Source: Ichthyophis bannanicus (lineage: Eukaryota; Chordata; Amphibia; Gymnophiona; Ichthyophiidae). Taken from it: 64,000 nt of DNA. Under the pieces are notes generated by a model, which saw nothing but the letters and a program-made list of their open reading frames with translations, searched no databases and was not told where the DNA came from. Where the stretch lies: the NCBI GenBank assembly GCA_033557465.1, contig CM066043.1, positions 76,910,662 through 76,974,661 on the forward strand. The letters run 5' to 3'. The first letter of the stretch is position 1. Each line of letters starts with the position of its first letter. The translations under genes were made by a program, and so were the position numbers. Of the stretch, positions 32,471 through 43,244 are shown piece after piece.

Positions 32471-33970
32471 CCCCAAAATCTCTGGCTTAATGCATATAAA
32501 GTTAATTTATGCACATTAAAAATGTTTACATGCATTAATCAAATATTACATGCATTAATTTATGAAATAAAGTTAAAAATATGTCTACAAATAACTTAAA
32601 TTCTGAAAACGAATCAAAAATATTTTGCATGCATTCCTGTCCAGTGGAATACTTTAAGTTTCCACAGCCAGAATCATTCTTCACCCTGAAGAAAGCCACA
32701 GAACGATGGCTGAAATGTCTGTTCCACTTACTAAGATGCAGCATCACCCAGAAAACTGCAAAGATCTGTCTAGTGGAACTTCCTTCCACTGGATGTAAGA
32801 GTTAAAACCTCATGCTATAACAGTATAATAAAAAGGGGTACGGGATAGACACAAGTGATGAGATACTAACAGTGTACAGCTGAAAGGCCATATACCTGAT
32901 AATGGTAAGTATTAATAGTAAAGTAGAGTGAAGCAGAGAAGACAGACACAGAAATGGTGACTGAAACTATTGTAAGAAGTGTGTTAGGGAAGAGAAAAGG
33001 GGATTTCAGGGATGTCAACCTTCAATAGAATTTATGGCAAGCAAAGAGTGAATTTCAGAAACATACTTCACCTCGGACAAAGGTGCACACTGCTGCTGGT
33101 CCCTGCAGCCCCTTCCTTCCCCTACTGATGCACATTCCTTCATAGCAGAAATGCACCAGTAGGAGGAGAAAGCCATGGGCTTGGCAGTGGTGTGTACGCT
33201 CTGAGTCCCTGTAGCCTGTACTGCTGTGAAGAGTGGTACGTAGACTCTGCTCTAGCCCCTCGTCTGCCAGCTGGCTCTGCCTCAGCACCTGGGCTTTGTT
33301 ATAGAGGTGCTTGGTGGAACCCTGCATCCAGCATCCAGGTGCATGATATATACAGATGCAAGGGACAGGTTGGCTGGCTACAGTCTCAGATGGCCCCTAG
33401 CTCCAATGGCTCACTACCCTCTAGGGTGTGCTGTCATTTGAAACAAAAGAGGAAATGCCAACAACATATTTCACTTCATTCTAAATATGAAATGAAACAA
33501 AAGGAAAAAAATGAATAAAATGTTTGCTTTCTCTTTCATTTTGTTTCTGCCAACAATTTATTTTTTTATGGCACCTATGATTTCTCGTCTCCCCCACCAC
33601 CCTTAAGCTGCCATGGTTGCCACTTACATCATTTTAATAAAATTTCTATGACTTCCCTTTGGTCCCCTAGATCTGCTTCTTATCATTTATACTCTTATTA
33701 CAGCAGAAGGAATTCACGTTCACTCTTGCCCCATTGCTGCAGCTTGTCAAGATGGTGCAAACTGACCTGAGGCTGGCACCATTTTGTTGTGTGGCCTGCA
33801 GCAGGGCAGGATGAAAGGAGATTGCTTTGCTCTAAGAGTATAAGTGGAAGAGGGGAGCCTGAAGGACACAGGGGAATATGGTTTAAGAAGGGGTTTTATA
33901 TAAATGACTTCATTACTGACTTGATTTATTCACCTCTTGCTATATACTGGATGGTTTCTGGTTTATTTAT
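32471..33970. other. no recognisable gene
   Basis: AT-rich non-coding sequence. Short open frames at 32581-32805 and 33192-33518 show no family motif. Confidence 0.4.
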
Positions 33971-34361
33971 TAACCGGGTAGTCGGACTCGGTGCTCACCC
34001 TTCCAGTTTCGCGTACCCCCTTACCCCTCCAATATACCACCCTCCTTTCCCACAAATGCCACAGACAACCATTCTTGGGTAACAACTGGTCGCAGCTTTA
34101 TTTGCCAATTTAACATACAGAACATACTGAACCAGAAAAATCAACAAACCAACAAACCCCCAGTGGAGCGATGTGTCACCAGCCATGCAATTAGCAAGGT
34201 GACCTCGCCTCCGCACTGGCCACGGTCACTTCCACCGGCCAAATTCCTACCACCCCTATCCAACCGCCATATCACTAGCAAAAGTCTGCCAGGGGCTGTC
34301 TGGCTCATGGGCACCCCGCCCCCGCCCCAAGTGGCCTAAGGCTCCGGACACCTCCGGGATC
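33971..34361 (-). repeat. Ngaro split repeat B2
   Basis: A direct duplicate of 34692-35093. Both begin TAAC(C/T)GGGTAGTC and share GGTAACAACTGGTCGCAGCTTTATTTGCC-type sequence and the CCAGC(A/G)GAGCGATGTGTCACC block, differing at scattered positions. Confidence 0.85.
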
Positions 34362-34439
34362 CCGCCTCACCCCCCCCCCCAAGCTGCGACAGCCCTATTT
34401 TCCCAAACCCACCACCTCCCTAACAGGTGGGCGGGTGGG

Positions 34440-34631
34440 ACGCGAACCCCGAGGCGTCCCGTTGCATGTGCTCGGCGACTGCTGAAGATAGCCGAATACA
34501 TGCCTGCCTTCTCCCTTATTGGCTCCCTCATGCTCGATCCCGCGAGCAGAGCCAATCATTTTAAAATATGCCGGCAGTGTCCCCCCACCGACGCGCCTTC
34601 CCCCCTCCTCTACAGACGCACGCAGGGTCCC
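34440..34631 (-). repeat. Ngaro split repeat A2
   Basis: A direct duplicate of 41951-42119: ACGCGAACCCCGAGGCGTCC, CTTATTGGCTC, CCCGCGAG..GAGCCAATCATTTTAAAA, and CCTTCCCCCCTCCTCTACAGA blocks. It lies between B2 and B1, as expected in Ngaro. Confidence 0.85.
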
Positions 34632-34691
34632 GCACTGGGCCGAGCATCCGGTTACACTTGGTCGCCAGGACCCTGCCCGTGCCCTTTTCCC

Positions 34692-35093
34692 TAACTGGGT
34701 AGTCAGACTCGGTGCTCATCCTTCCAGTTTTGAGTACCCCCTTACCCCTCCAATACACCACCCTCCTTTCCCAGAAATGCCAGACAACCATTCTTGGGTA
34801 ATAACTGGTCGCAGCTTTATTTGCCAATTTAACATACAGAACATACTGAACCAGAATAATCAACAAACCAACAAACCCCCAGCGGAGCGATGTGTCACCA
34901 GCCATGCAATTAGCAAGGTGACCTCGCCTCCGCACCAGCCACAGTCACTTCCACCAGCCAAATTCCTACCACCCCTATCCGACTTCGCCATATCACTAGC
35001 AAAAGTCTGCCAGGGGTTGTCCGAGTCATGGGCACCCTGCCCCCGCCCCAAGTGGCCTAAGGCTCCAGACCCCAGACACCTCCGGGATCCCGC
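34692..35093 (-). repeat. Ngaro split repeat B1
   Basis: The counterpart of 33971-34361, immediately downstream (minus strand) of the hydrolase gene. Confidence 0.85.
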
Positions 35094-35099
35094 CACTGG

Positions 35100-35720
35100 C
35101 ACAGGCTCCCTGAAATGCCCGTGCCCCCCCCCCCCCAATATCAAGCTGCGACCAACTCGTGTCACCCTGCACCACTCGCTCCACCGCCTCTTGCCAGTCA
35201 TTCAGGAGCAAGTCCACCCCCACCAGAGAGAGATGCACCCCATCACTCCTGTACAAACCAACATATGCCACCTCCACCCATGGATGCTGCACCTGATACC
35301 CACCCTGCTCACATACCCACCGCACAATCTGCCTATTAATTTTCATTAGTCCCCGAGACCAACGTCACTGCCCCCAGCACGCTGGCCGCGGGATAATATC
35401 TGACCAAATTAATACCACCCCCACAAACATTCGCAGCACTAAGGCCAAGTGATTCTTTGCAGCTCTGATCAGTTGCTTGCAAGTCCAGGCAGCCAAGTCA
35501 TTGCCCCCCAGATGCAGCAGAATAATCCCCGGCTGTTTCCTTATGCGCTCATGGTGCTGTAGCAAAGGCATCAACTGAGTCCACCATAGACCACGCTCGC
35601 CCAGCCATGAAATCGACACCAACGCAGGATCCAGCCCCAGGTTCAGCCCGATAGGCCGCACTGCTGCTCGCTCACCAGCTCAGACCATGAAGGAATGCCC
35701 CAGCAGCCAACAATCCCGCA
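35100..35720 (-). pseudogene. SGNH hydrolase-like ORF of the Ngaro element
   Basis: Ngaro elements often carry an extra SGNH/GDSL-type hydrolase gene of unknown role. On the minus strand LLGHSF near 35685 supplies the nucleophile Ser in the GHS form. HLGGNDL near 35510 gives the Gly/Asn block and YRSDGVHLS near 35245 the Asp/His pair. An in-frame TGA after the Ser block and a frame change near 35360 interrupt it. It lies between recombinase and B1. Confidence 0.75.
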
Positions 35721-35784
35721 CACTCTGTCCCCCATCTGCAAAAGAAACATATGTTAATCTCCCCTTGGCCATTGGGCTTGCCCC

Positions 35785-36690
35785 TTAGAAACGAACATAA
35801 CCCATAAAAGCCCGAGACCGCCATCTACCAATACTTTGTATCTGTCCTCCCGACAACTCGACAGCCGCCGCACTGGTCGCTGCACTGATGCGAAATGAAT
35901 GGGCTGAGAAAAGGGAAGGGTCTTCACCTATATGCCACAAGAACATCCTCAACACTGCCGATACCTTAAAGCGCGTCAACACCCACGCATCTCTATGGAT
36001 AAATAACCCCCCCACATCCCCAGGACGAACGCATAAGTAGTTCCTCATTGAGGCCACCGGGCATGTGAGCCCGCCAATCTCTTTCAGGACCACCCACAGC
36101 CACTTACTGCGCTGGTCCGTTTTTTATTTTTCTAGTAATACACGTGACTGTCCGCCGCTCACTTGTACATGCTGTCGCTGCAAACTACTTCCGACTCCTG
36201 CTTTCCCAGAGTCTGCTACTAGTTTGCCCACCCGGAAGGCGCCAAAAAAGGCCAAGCTGAAAACTGCCCGAAAAAGTGTGACTTCATAGCTCGACTCCAC
36301 CACCTGCGGTAATTCCTCACACAATTTCAATAGTAACTGATGCGTAATCGGTCATTGATGATCCCGAGGGGTCGGCCTCGAGCATTCCCAGCCCCGCAGT
36401 AACCTTCGAGCCAGGAACCCTCCCCCTGCGGAACCCCAACCCACCGCTCTCGCAAAAAATGCAAAACCCGCCAAATGGCTACGCACCACAGATCTCGTAA
36501 CCCCTTGCCCTTTCGCACTAAGGATATACTGCCCCAGCAGGTGATCAGACACCGCCCTCCACCCTTGCCAGCCGCAGGCCTGCAAAAACTCTGTCACTCT
36601 CACACCACCTCGTTGATAAGGCTCCCATGTCCGCTCCGCCATAGAATTCCGCAGCAGACTCCTCATCTCTGAAGGCCACAGCTCCACAAG
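35785..36690 (-). pseudogene. tyrosine recombinase of the Ngaro element
   Basis: The recombinase would integrate a circular DNA copy. On the minus strand, the SAM-like N-terminal part (RTWEPYQRG near 36620) is followed by the first catalytic Arg in FFGAFRVGKL near 36245. The C-terminal HSFRISAA block (about 35905, H-x-x-R), the GRWRS block (Trp/His position) and MGYVRF with the nucleophile Tyr near 35795 complete the tetrad. At least one frame change near 36340 and one near 36120 separate these pieces. Confidence 0.88.
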
Positions 36691-37214
36691 TTCAACGGGA
36701 CCACGAGCCCATCCGTGTCCGCTTCTGGTGCCAACCTGCGCAACCGGTCCAACTGCAAATGGGAAAGAGCATCGGCAATTCCATTAGTATGTCCCGGTAT
36801 ATGCTGTGCCCTCAACACGACATTCAAACGCAGACATGACAATACGATGTCCCTCATTAGTGTCGCCACCTGGAGACATCGCGGCGAATAATGATTGACG
36901 TTCACCACCGCTTCATTACCACACCACCATACCACTCTGCAGTTGCGCAACCGGTCTGGCCACAGCTCCAACGCTACCAACATAGGGAAAAGCTCCAAGA
37001 AGGTAATATTACTTAACAGTCCCACGTCATTCCAAGCCTGCGGCCATCTCTTGGCAGACCATGCTCCCCCAAAATAGATACCCATACCTACTCCCCCCGC
37101 CGCATCTGTGTAAAGCTGCAAGTCTTCACTAGAAATCTCGGCTTCCATCAAAAATGAAGTCCTGTTGAAGCCCCTCAAAAATATGTCCCACATCCGCAAA
37201 TCCTCTCGCATCAC
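36663..37214 (-). pseudogene. RNase H domain of the Ngaro element
   Basis: On the minus strand an open frame with LQLYTDAAGGVGMGIY (first Asp), an ITFLELFPMLVALELW block (Glu), VVWWCGNEAVV, and RAQHIPGHTNGIADALSHLQ with the last Asp. This matches the RNase H of DIRS/Ngaro elements, downstream of RT and overlapping the recombinase start. The frame looks intact over about 180 codons. Confidence 0.85.
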
Positions 37215-37710
37215 TCTTGAAACTCATATCTGGTGATGAGGCTTGCACACCCCCGCCATTGCTGCTGCCAACCGACGAATAAATATCCGCCCCATCAGGA
37301 TCACTCTACAAGCAAAGTTGAGTGATCCTATCAATGCCTGCATTTCCTTCAATGTCAACTTAGATGAGACCAGGGCATTAGCTACCAATACCCGCAACTT
37401 TGCCACCTTCTCCACCGGCAGATGCACCACCATGCTCTCAGAATCCAGCTCAATTCTCAAGAAGGTAATCCTGGTCGTCGGGCCCACCGTCTTGTTGTCA
37501 GTCAACGGCACACCCAATTCGCTAGCCAGCTTAACAAAGCCTTCCAAGAGCACTCTGCACCCCGTAGACTGTGCGGCGCCGACAAACAAGAAATCATCCA
37601 GATAATGCACCACATACGGCCAACTTACTCTCTGCACTACCACCCAATGCAAGAAGGAACTAAATTTCTCAAAATAAGCGCACGACAGCGCACAACCCAT
37701 CGGCATACAC

Positions 37711-39286
37711 TGTGGCACTGCAGACCAGCTGCAGGCAGAAGGAAAGGTTTTAAACACAGAAAAAAGAGGTAAAGACCAGCTGCAGCATCATGAGGAGCCA
37801 CATAGAGGGAGCCAGAGAGACCTCTGGAGGTCTGAAGAACCACGCCTTAGAGCCAATGATGTAATTCCAGCCAACACCCAATGCAGAAAGGGAAGAACTC
37901 CTCTTAAATGCTCAGATGACTGGAGGAAGTCGGAGAGGCAAGGAGAGTGGCGAAAAGACTCGGGTTCAGACTCCGGTTGGAGAGAAAGAGAGAGACAAGG
38001 AGAGTGGCAAAGAGACCGGTACAGAGAAGGAGGTTGGCGAGAAAGAGAAAGACAAGGAGATTGGCAGACAGCTCCAGATGGGCAAGGAGACTGTCAAGGA
38101 GTCTTGCAGGAAGTTCCAGTTCCAGATTTTTACAGATATCTGGAGGATCCCGGGAGAGGAGTCCTGATCAAGGGATCCGGCCTAGCAGACCCAGCCAAGC
38201 CAGGTACAGAAACCTACTTTAAACATTGCAAAAGAGGAAAAGATATACTTTCCAGGAGGGAAAGGTTTCATAAAGAAGCTAACCCTGCAAGAAGGTGGAC
38301 TATAACAGAGAGTCCCAGGCCTAACTTTAATTGGAGCCAGCAACTGTTGGAAGGAGCAACAGTGAACGGCAGTGAAAGGGGTAAAAGAAGAATTGAGAAG
38401 GGTCACTTCCAAAGCCGTGGGAGAAAGGAACCATGGCACCAGTATGCCCTGACTCCAGCAGAAGGCAGAACTAGGAACCAGAGGCCTACCTGGGCACCTG
38501 AGAATCCAAGACCCAGCAGGCCCAAGCCCCAGCCTTCACCTTCCGGAGACCGCCTTAGAAGAAAAGGTAAATGCCAATTTTATAATGATGATTTTATGAA
38601 TGCTGTGACACAGAAGGAGTCAGGCACTAGAGCATGCTATCTTTCAGGAGGCCTTCATGAAACAAAGTACAGACCTGCAGTTAACAGGAAGCCTACTAGA
38701 GAAGGAACTGTATGCAGGAGAGACTGTCCTCAGTATAAAAATATAAAAAGCCAGGACTTACCTTGTAACGCTGACTATTGGCGCATCATCCAAGCGCTAG
38801 GCAGAAAGCCTGAAGGAGAGCCTCCAAACATTCTGGACTGTGAGCCCATGCAGGTAGAATACCAGGAGGACCCCTTGGACATTCCCATGGACGTTAGCTA
38901 TTGCCTATCAGAAAGGATTGAGCCCTCGCAGAGGCATAGCTGTGGTTTGGGATAAAAGTTGGATGCTGTATTTCATTTACCTGTGCTGTGAAGTTAACAG
39001 TGTTTTTCAGTACGTGTTTTCCTTTAACCTGAAGCAAGGATATTTCTTTTCATGTGTTGTATTCTGGGCTAAAGAACCTGTTTGCAAAGAGGGAAATAAA
39101 AGTCTTACAATTTCCCTATACTCGGACTGTAAATTCTTGGGAGTGTTAGTTATACAGAAGGCTACCAGGCCTGTAGAAGCCTGGGCCCTGCAAGAGAACC
39201 AACCTCCTCCACAAACAAACTTTTCTCCTCCCTGTCCACGCCCTTCTGTCGTGCCACGCCATCACCACTAGGGGGGCAGTGTGACA
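37711..39286 (+). mobile_element. solo LTR (subfamily 4) inserted in Ngaro RT
   Basis: It begins TGTGGCACTGC and ends GCAGTGTGACA, 1576 bp, with ACAC on both sides (37707-37710 and 39287-39290). TATAAAAATATAAAAAGCC lies near 38733 and GGGAAATAAA (AATAAA at 39095) near the right end. Its first 250 bp align clearly with the LTR at 7616: GAGGAGCCA, AGAGAGACC, CCGGCCAAC-like and TTCCTCTTAA blocks. Confidence 0.9.
38104..38955 (+). CDS. 283-codon open frame inside solo LTR, unknown product
   Basis: A hydrophilic Arg/Pro/Glu-rich protein without recognised domains. It ends with EPMQVEYQEDP and IPMDVSYC. The same C-terminal pattern occurs in the LTRs at 7616 (PMQVEF, MDCSYC) and 29743 (SMEIEF, MDCSFC). 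Several differences between these copies fall at third codon positions. The frame spans the TATA-like motif at 38733, so it would have to be transcribed from further upstream. Confidence 0.45.
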   Translation: MQEVPVPDFYRYLEDPGRGVLIKGSGLADPAKPGTETYFKHCKRGKDILSRRERFHKEANPARRWTITESPRPNFNWSQQLLEGATVNGSERGKRRIEKGHFQSRGRKEPWHQYALTPAEGRTRNQRPTWAPENPRPSRPKPQPSPSGDRLRRKGKCQFYNDDFMNAVTQKESGTRACYLSGGLHETKYRPAVNRKPTREGTVCRRDCPQYKNIKSQDLPCNADYWRIIQALGRKPEGEPPNILDCEPMQVEYQEDPLDIPMDVSYCLSERIEPSQRHSCGLG

Positions 39287-40195
39287 ACACTTATCGAAAT
39301 AGAATTCCTCCTCAAATTGGAAACCTAACAAATGAAACGCCGAAGGATGGACCGGGAGCAAGCGAAAGGCAATATCATCTTTTGCCATCTACCGGCATTC
39401 TGGATTAACTTCACCACCCTATCAAATGAGGCGTACTGTACCGTACAACACTCACGCGGAATGAGATCATTGACCGATGCCCTCAATGGAAAAGACAAAT
39501 TATGTATCAACCGAAATTTCCTAGGTTCTTTCTTAGGTATGATTCCTAACGGAGATACCATAAAGTGCTGGAAAGATGGCTGCTTAAACGGACCTGCTAT
39601 TCTACCCAACTTCAACTCACCAGCCAACTTCTCCTGCGCAATCGTTGCCCAATGCCGCACTGTCAGGGAGTTTCGCACTGTCGTGCCTGCAACTACACCC
39701 CAAACCGGAATAACAAAACCAAACTGAAACCCTAACTGCAGTATGGCCCTATCCCTCTTCTTCGGGTATTGGCGAAGCCACATGCTTAACACCTCCACCC
39801 TTATCGGAGAGGAGGTTAACCCGCACCCCCATTCACTACTTGGATGCCGGCCCGGGGGCCGCCACTGCACCTTTTTTAATGCATTTTGCCGCCGAGTGGC
39901 CCCCCCCCCCCCGCAGACCAAGCAAACATGCCGGAACTTACAGTCTGGGAAGGGACACACGGACTTGTTAAACCTCCAGCACACATCCCCACCCCTACTT
40001 ACTGCCCGCTTGATCTGCAAGGTGGCCCCTCCATTACAAAAGGAATAACTCGCCCCTGCGTTGGTCGCCGTCACTCCCTTTCCCCCACTCCCATTGCTAG
40101 CCCCACCTCTGGCTGACATCTGCGTCAGCCACAAATTGATATCCTGTGTACCCCAGGTTAACAACTTATTCTCCTCCATTTTGTCTCTAAACTTC

Positions 40196-41070
40196 TCATC
40201 CATAATTAAGCCATGACCATCCCTCATGGGCTTGTGATGCTTCCAGAATCGAATCCGCATAGGCCAGCAACATACTATACTGCTCTGGATAATGCTGGCC
40301 CCATACACTTGCCAACCGCAAAAACGCTCTCACCCAATTCACAACATTCCTAGTGACCTTTCTGATCCGACCGGCCTTCTCATCCTCCCTGCACTTTTTC
40401 CTGCTCTCACCCGAACGCTTCCGCCCTTCAAGCAAGCGGAAAATATCTATATATCTCCGCTTTTGAATTTTTCGCCGTAACTTCTTAGGTACCCCTTCCC
40501 ACAACTCGGATAAGGTTGCCAATGTAGGAGTACCCCCCCCCTCGCTTTGCTGCCTGACCCCCCCCCTCGACCCTGCACCCCTGACCTCACCCCTTCCTCC
40601 CCCGATGACGCTTCAGAAGAGCCTGAAGATGAAGAGGAAGAGGTTTCCAAACTATGCTGACGCCGGCAAGAGTGCTTCTTTTTCCTACTCGCTTTACCCA
40701 ACCGTTCTGCCCGCGAACCGCTCCTCTCATGCTCTGCCACCTCCACCGACAGCAACTCACCCTTCTCCGCTCCCAGAGCTGTTCTCATTACTGTCAGGCG
40801 AAGGACACCCTGCCTTAGATCCTCGCTCCGCTGCTGCGTACTGGCACCTCGTGCCGCTGCCCCATCTTCCGAGACTCCCTGCATCGCCATGGCTCCCATG
40901 TCCATATTCGTCACAGACGATGGCTCCTCTGCACTGGGCACAAATCCAGGCGATGCTAAAAAAGGGGGCTGTGGAGACAAAAAAAGGAAACCCAGGAGGG
41001 GGAAAACCTGGAGACCAAGCAGGTTGTCAAGCTCCCACCCACGCAGTCCTCGAGGAACCTTGCCCCCCAC
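40196..41070 (-). pseudogene. serine-rich ORF1 (gag-like) of the Ngaro element
   Basis: On the minus strand an acidic/serine-rich stretch (a run of Ser near 40640, then EASSGEEG) leads by a frame change in the C run at 40531-40539 into a helical, basic region with LWEGVPKKLRRKIQKRRYIDIFRLL near 40500-40430. This continues toward the zinc/RT frame. ORF1 of Ngaro is the presumed particle protein. Start not determined. Confidence 0.65.
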
Positions 41071-41950
41071 TCCTCCAATGGTCCCAAGAAGTCTGATGCC
41101 CGGCTAGCCCATAGCCCATTTGTACCGCTGTGCCACCCCCCCCGGGGATGCCAGACCTTTACCCTTGCCACTGAGAGTCCCACACCTGGGCATGTCACTC
41201 ACCCCCCAACTCCCGCCCCCTCCCAAAACAGGTCCTGGCCCCCATTCCCGCTCTGCACAGCCCTCCATGCCTGAATCAACCATAGCCCCAACAGTGCTGC
41301 CGTCCTGACTACCTTCACCCTGTCAGTAACAGTTCCCACAGCCATTGATCTCCCCAGCCCCGACTGTGGCCCGGCCCCCCGAGCCCTAGCTCTACCGCCT
41401 TCCTGTGCCCTCCTGGATGATGCTGGGGTCCCTCCTGGCCCCCGTGGTGGATACCATGCCCCCTCCACCCCCCACTGGGCGGCCCAGGTCCCAGATCTTC
41501 CCTGCAGTCCCCCTGTCCTCCCCGTTCCACCCCCTACCTCCCTGCCCCCCAACAGGCCTGTCCACCCCGGCCCTGCCCGCTCCCTGCCCCTTGCTCTGAT
41601 GGGCCTTCTTAGCAGCCATGCCAAATCCCTCCCTGGACCACCCTTTCCTGCTCCCTTTCTCTCTTTTGTCCTTATGGTTTTTTTTTTTCTTTTTAATCAG
41701 CCCTCCTTATCCCTCCTACATCTGATTATTATTTATTTTATTATATTTTGAACTATGAACTCATGCGCCTGCACACAGCTACACTGATGTCCAGGCTCCA
41801 GCCGGCTCCCGCGATGCTGCCGTGGACTCCCAGGCCCCACTGCCGCTCCGGAATCCCCTCCAGCACAAGCCCATTCTGCCTTCAACAACCTCCTGCACCA
41901 CCACTGCCATCGAAGCCCGTCCGACTGCCAAGCGCAGCTCTACGCGAACC
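41071..41950 (-). other. Ngaro 5' leader, pyrimidine-rich on plus strand, no supported gene
   Basis: Very C-rich (plus strand), with several low-complexity open frames that I attribute to composition. It lies between A1 and ORF1. Confidence 0.5.
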
Positions 41951-42119
41951 ACGCGAACCCCGAGGCGTCCTGAAGACGGCCGAGCACATGCCTGCCTCCT
42001 CCCTTATTGGCTCTCTCGCGCTCAATCCCGCGAGTGGAGCCAATCATTTTAAAAGATTCCAGCAGCGTCTCCCCGCCGACGCACCTTCCCCCCTCCTCTA
42101 CAGATGCAAGCAGGGTCCC
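41951..42119 (-). repeat. Ngaro split repeat A1
   Basis: Matches A2 at 34440-34631. It stops at GCAGGGTCCC, whereas A2 continues beyond that point, so the 5' end may be slightly truncated. Confidence 0.8.
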
Positions 42120-43130
42120 TTCTTGATATAACACTTTTCTATTATCAGTCAAAATGGTTTACAACAACTTAATAATAGAAAATAGACAGGCAGGACAGAA
42201 AAAGTAGACAGTAAAAGCAAGAGGTATCAGAAGGGTATCAGAAAGAGAGTCAAGAAGCAGTCAATCTCCTTACTGATGCCCATCACAGAGATGCAAAGGC
42301 CTCCTCAAATAGGTATGCTTTACGAGAGGCTCGGAATTGGCAATATGATTACTCTAGTTGTAGGTATGGTGGTAGGCTAGTCCATAAAATAGGGCTTTAA
42401 TAAAGAAGGTAGATTGTCTGGTTGATTCTTATTTAATACAAGAAGATAGAGGCACGTGTAAGTGATTACCATAAACTGAGTGAAGTGCATGTAAGGTGAA
42501 ATGTGACAGCAGATATTGCAGAACTTTGTGTGTCAAGGTTAGTAATTTAAAAGAAATCCTATAAGTGATGGGAAGCCAGTGTGTACAATGAAGAGTGGTG
42601 TGATGTGATCATATTTCTGGGCTTGTGACAGAATTCTGATAGCAGTGTTTTGGATGGTTTGTAAACGTTCTATTTCGTAAGCTTGTAGGCCAGAGTAGAC
42701 AGCATTGCAGTAATAGATATGTGTAATAACAGGATCTATGATGATAATATTTAGTGCAGTCATATCAAGGAAAGAATGGCTAGCATGGCTACGATGGAGT
42801 ATTTAACAATTTTCTGAGAACTGTACCTATTTGATGTGAGAAAGTAAGTTCAGAGACAATATATACTCCTAGGCATTTGAATGAGGAAGTCAGTGTAATG
42901 GGAGAATTACTGATAAGAGAAGGAGAGCTGGGGCATCCTATAATCCAGGTGACAGCTGCTTTAATTGGGTTTGGTTTGAGGTTGTGTTCTAGTCAACTGG
43001 ATACCGTGGAGCAGAACACATTACAACCTGATAGAAATGCTGGCAGCAGGAACTTGAGAAAGGAAGGCCAGACATTTTTTCAATTCCTTTGGTTTTTCGG
43101 GATCTTCTCTTTTTCATTTGTTTCATATTA
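42120..43130 (-). pseudogene. L2-like LINE 3' relic
   Basis: On the minus strand a FKCLGVYIVSELTFSHQI block near 42880, THIYYCNAVYSGLQ near 42720 and KYDHITPLF near 42610 are the ordered RT C-terminal blocks of L2-type LINEs. The 3' UTR runs to about 42120. Strongly decayed. Confidence 0.6.
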
Positions 43131-43244
43131 AAGAAATGAAACAAATAGTAAATAAAACAAATAATATATTCATTACACACCCCTATTGTCTTTTCTCAGT
43201 GGCCTTTTTTTTTCTTTCAACTTCATGATGGTATATTGGTTTTC

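Larger units (their letters stand above)
37224..40308 (-). pseudogene. zinc-motif/reverse transcriptase of the Ngaro element, split by a solo LTR
   Basis: From 40308 down: a helical N-terminal part, then a CWRFNKSVCPFPDCKFRHVC zinc-type motif near 39970-39910 followed by CLVCGG. The RT begins with a FMVSPLGIIPKKEPRKFRL stretch (about 39560) and SVNDLIPRE near 39480. A frame change near 39400 precedes AFRLLPVHPSAFHLLGFQF and a FYFDKC segment at 39290. The LTR lies here. Across it the frame resumes with MPMGCALSCAYFEKF at 37710 and the catalytic HYLDDFL near 37600. The join is exact once the LTR and one ACAC copy are removed. Confidence 0.88.
33971..42119 (-). mobile_element. Ngaro-like tyrosine-recombinase retrotransposon, interrupted by a solo LTR
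   Basis: Read on the minus strand from 42119: terminal repeat A1, a serine-rich ORF1, a CCCH/zinc region fused to reverse transcriptase, RNase H, tyrosine recombinase, SGNH hydrolase, then repeats B1, A2 and B2. This A1-coding-B1-A2-B2 layout is the split direct repeat arrangement of Ngaro elements, which integrate through a tyrosine recombinase rather than a DDE integrase. No target duplication is expected. Frames are broken in several places, often in C runs. The solo LTR at 37711-39286 splits the RT. Confidence 0.88.

Noticed and set aside
41199..41624. Gly/Arg-rich or Pro-rich open frames in the Ngaro leader
   Set aside because: They reflect extreme C-richness; no motif supports a protein.
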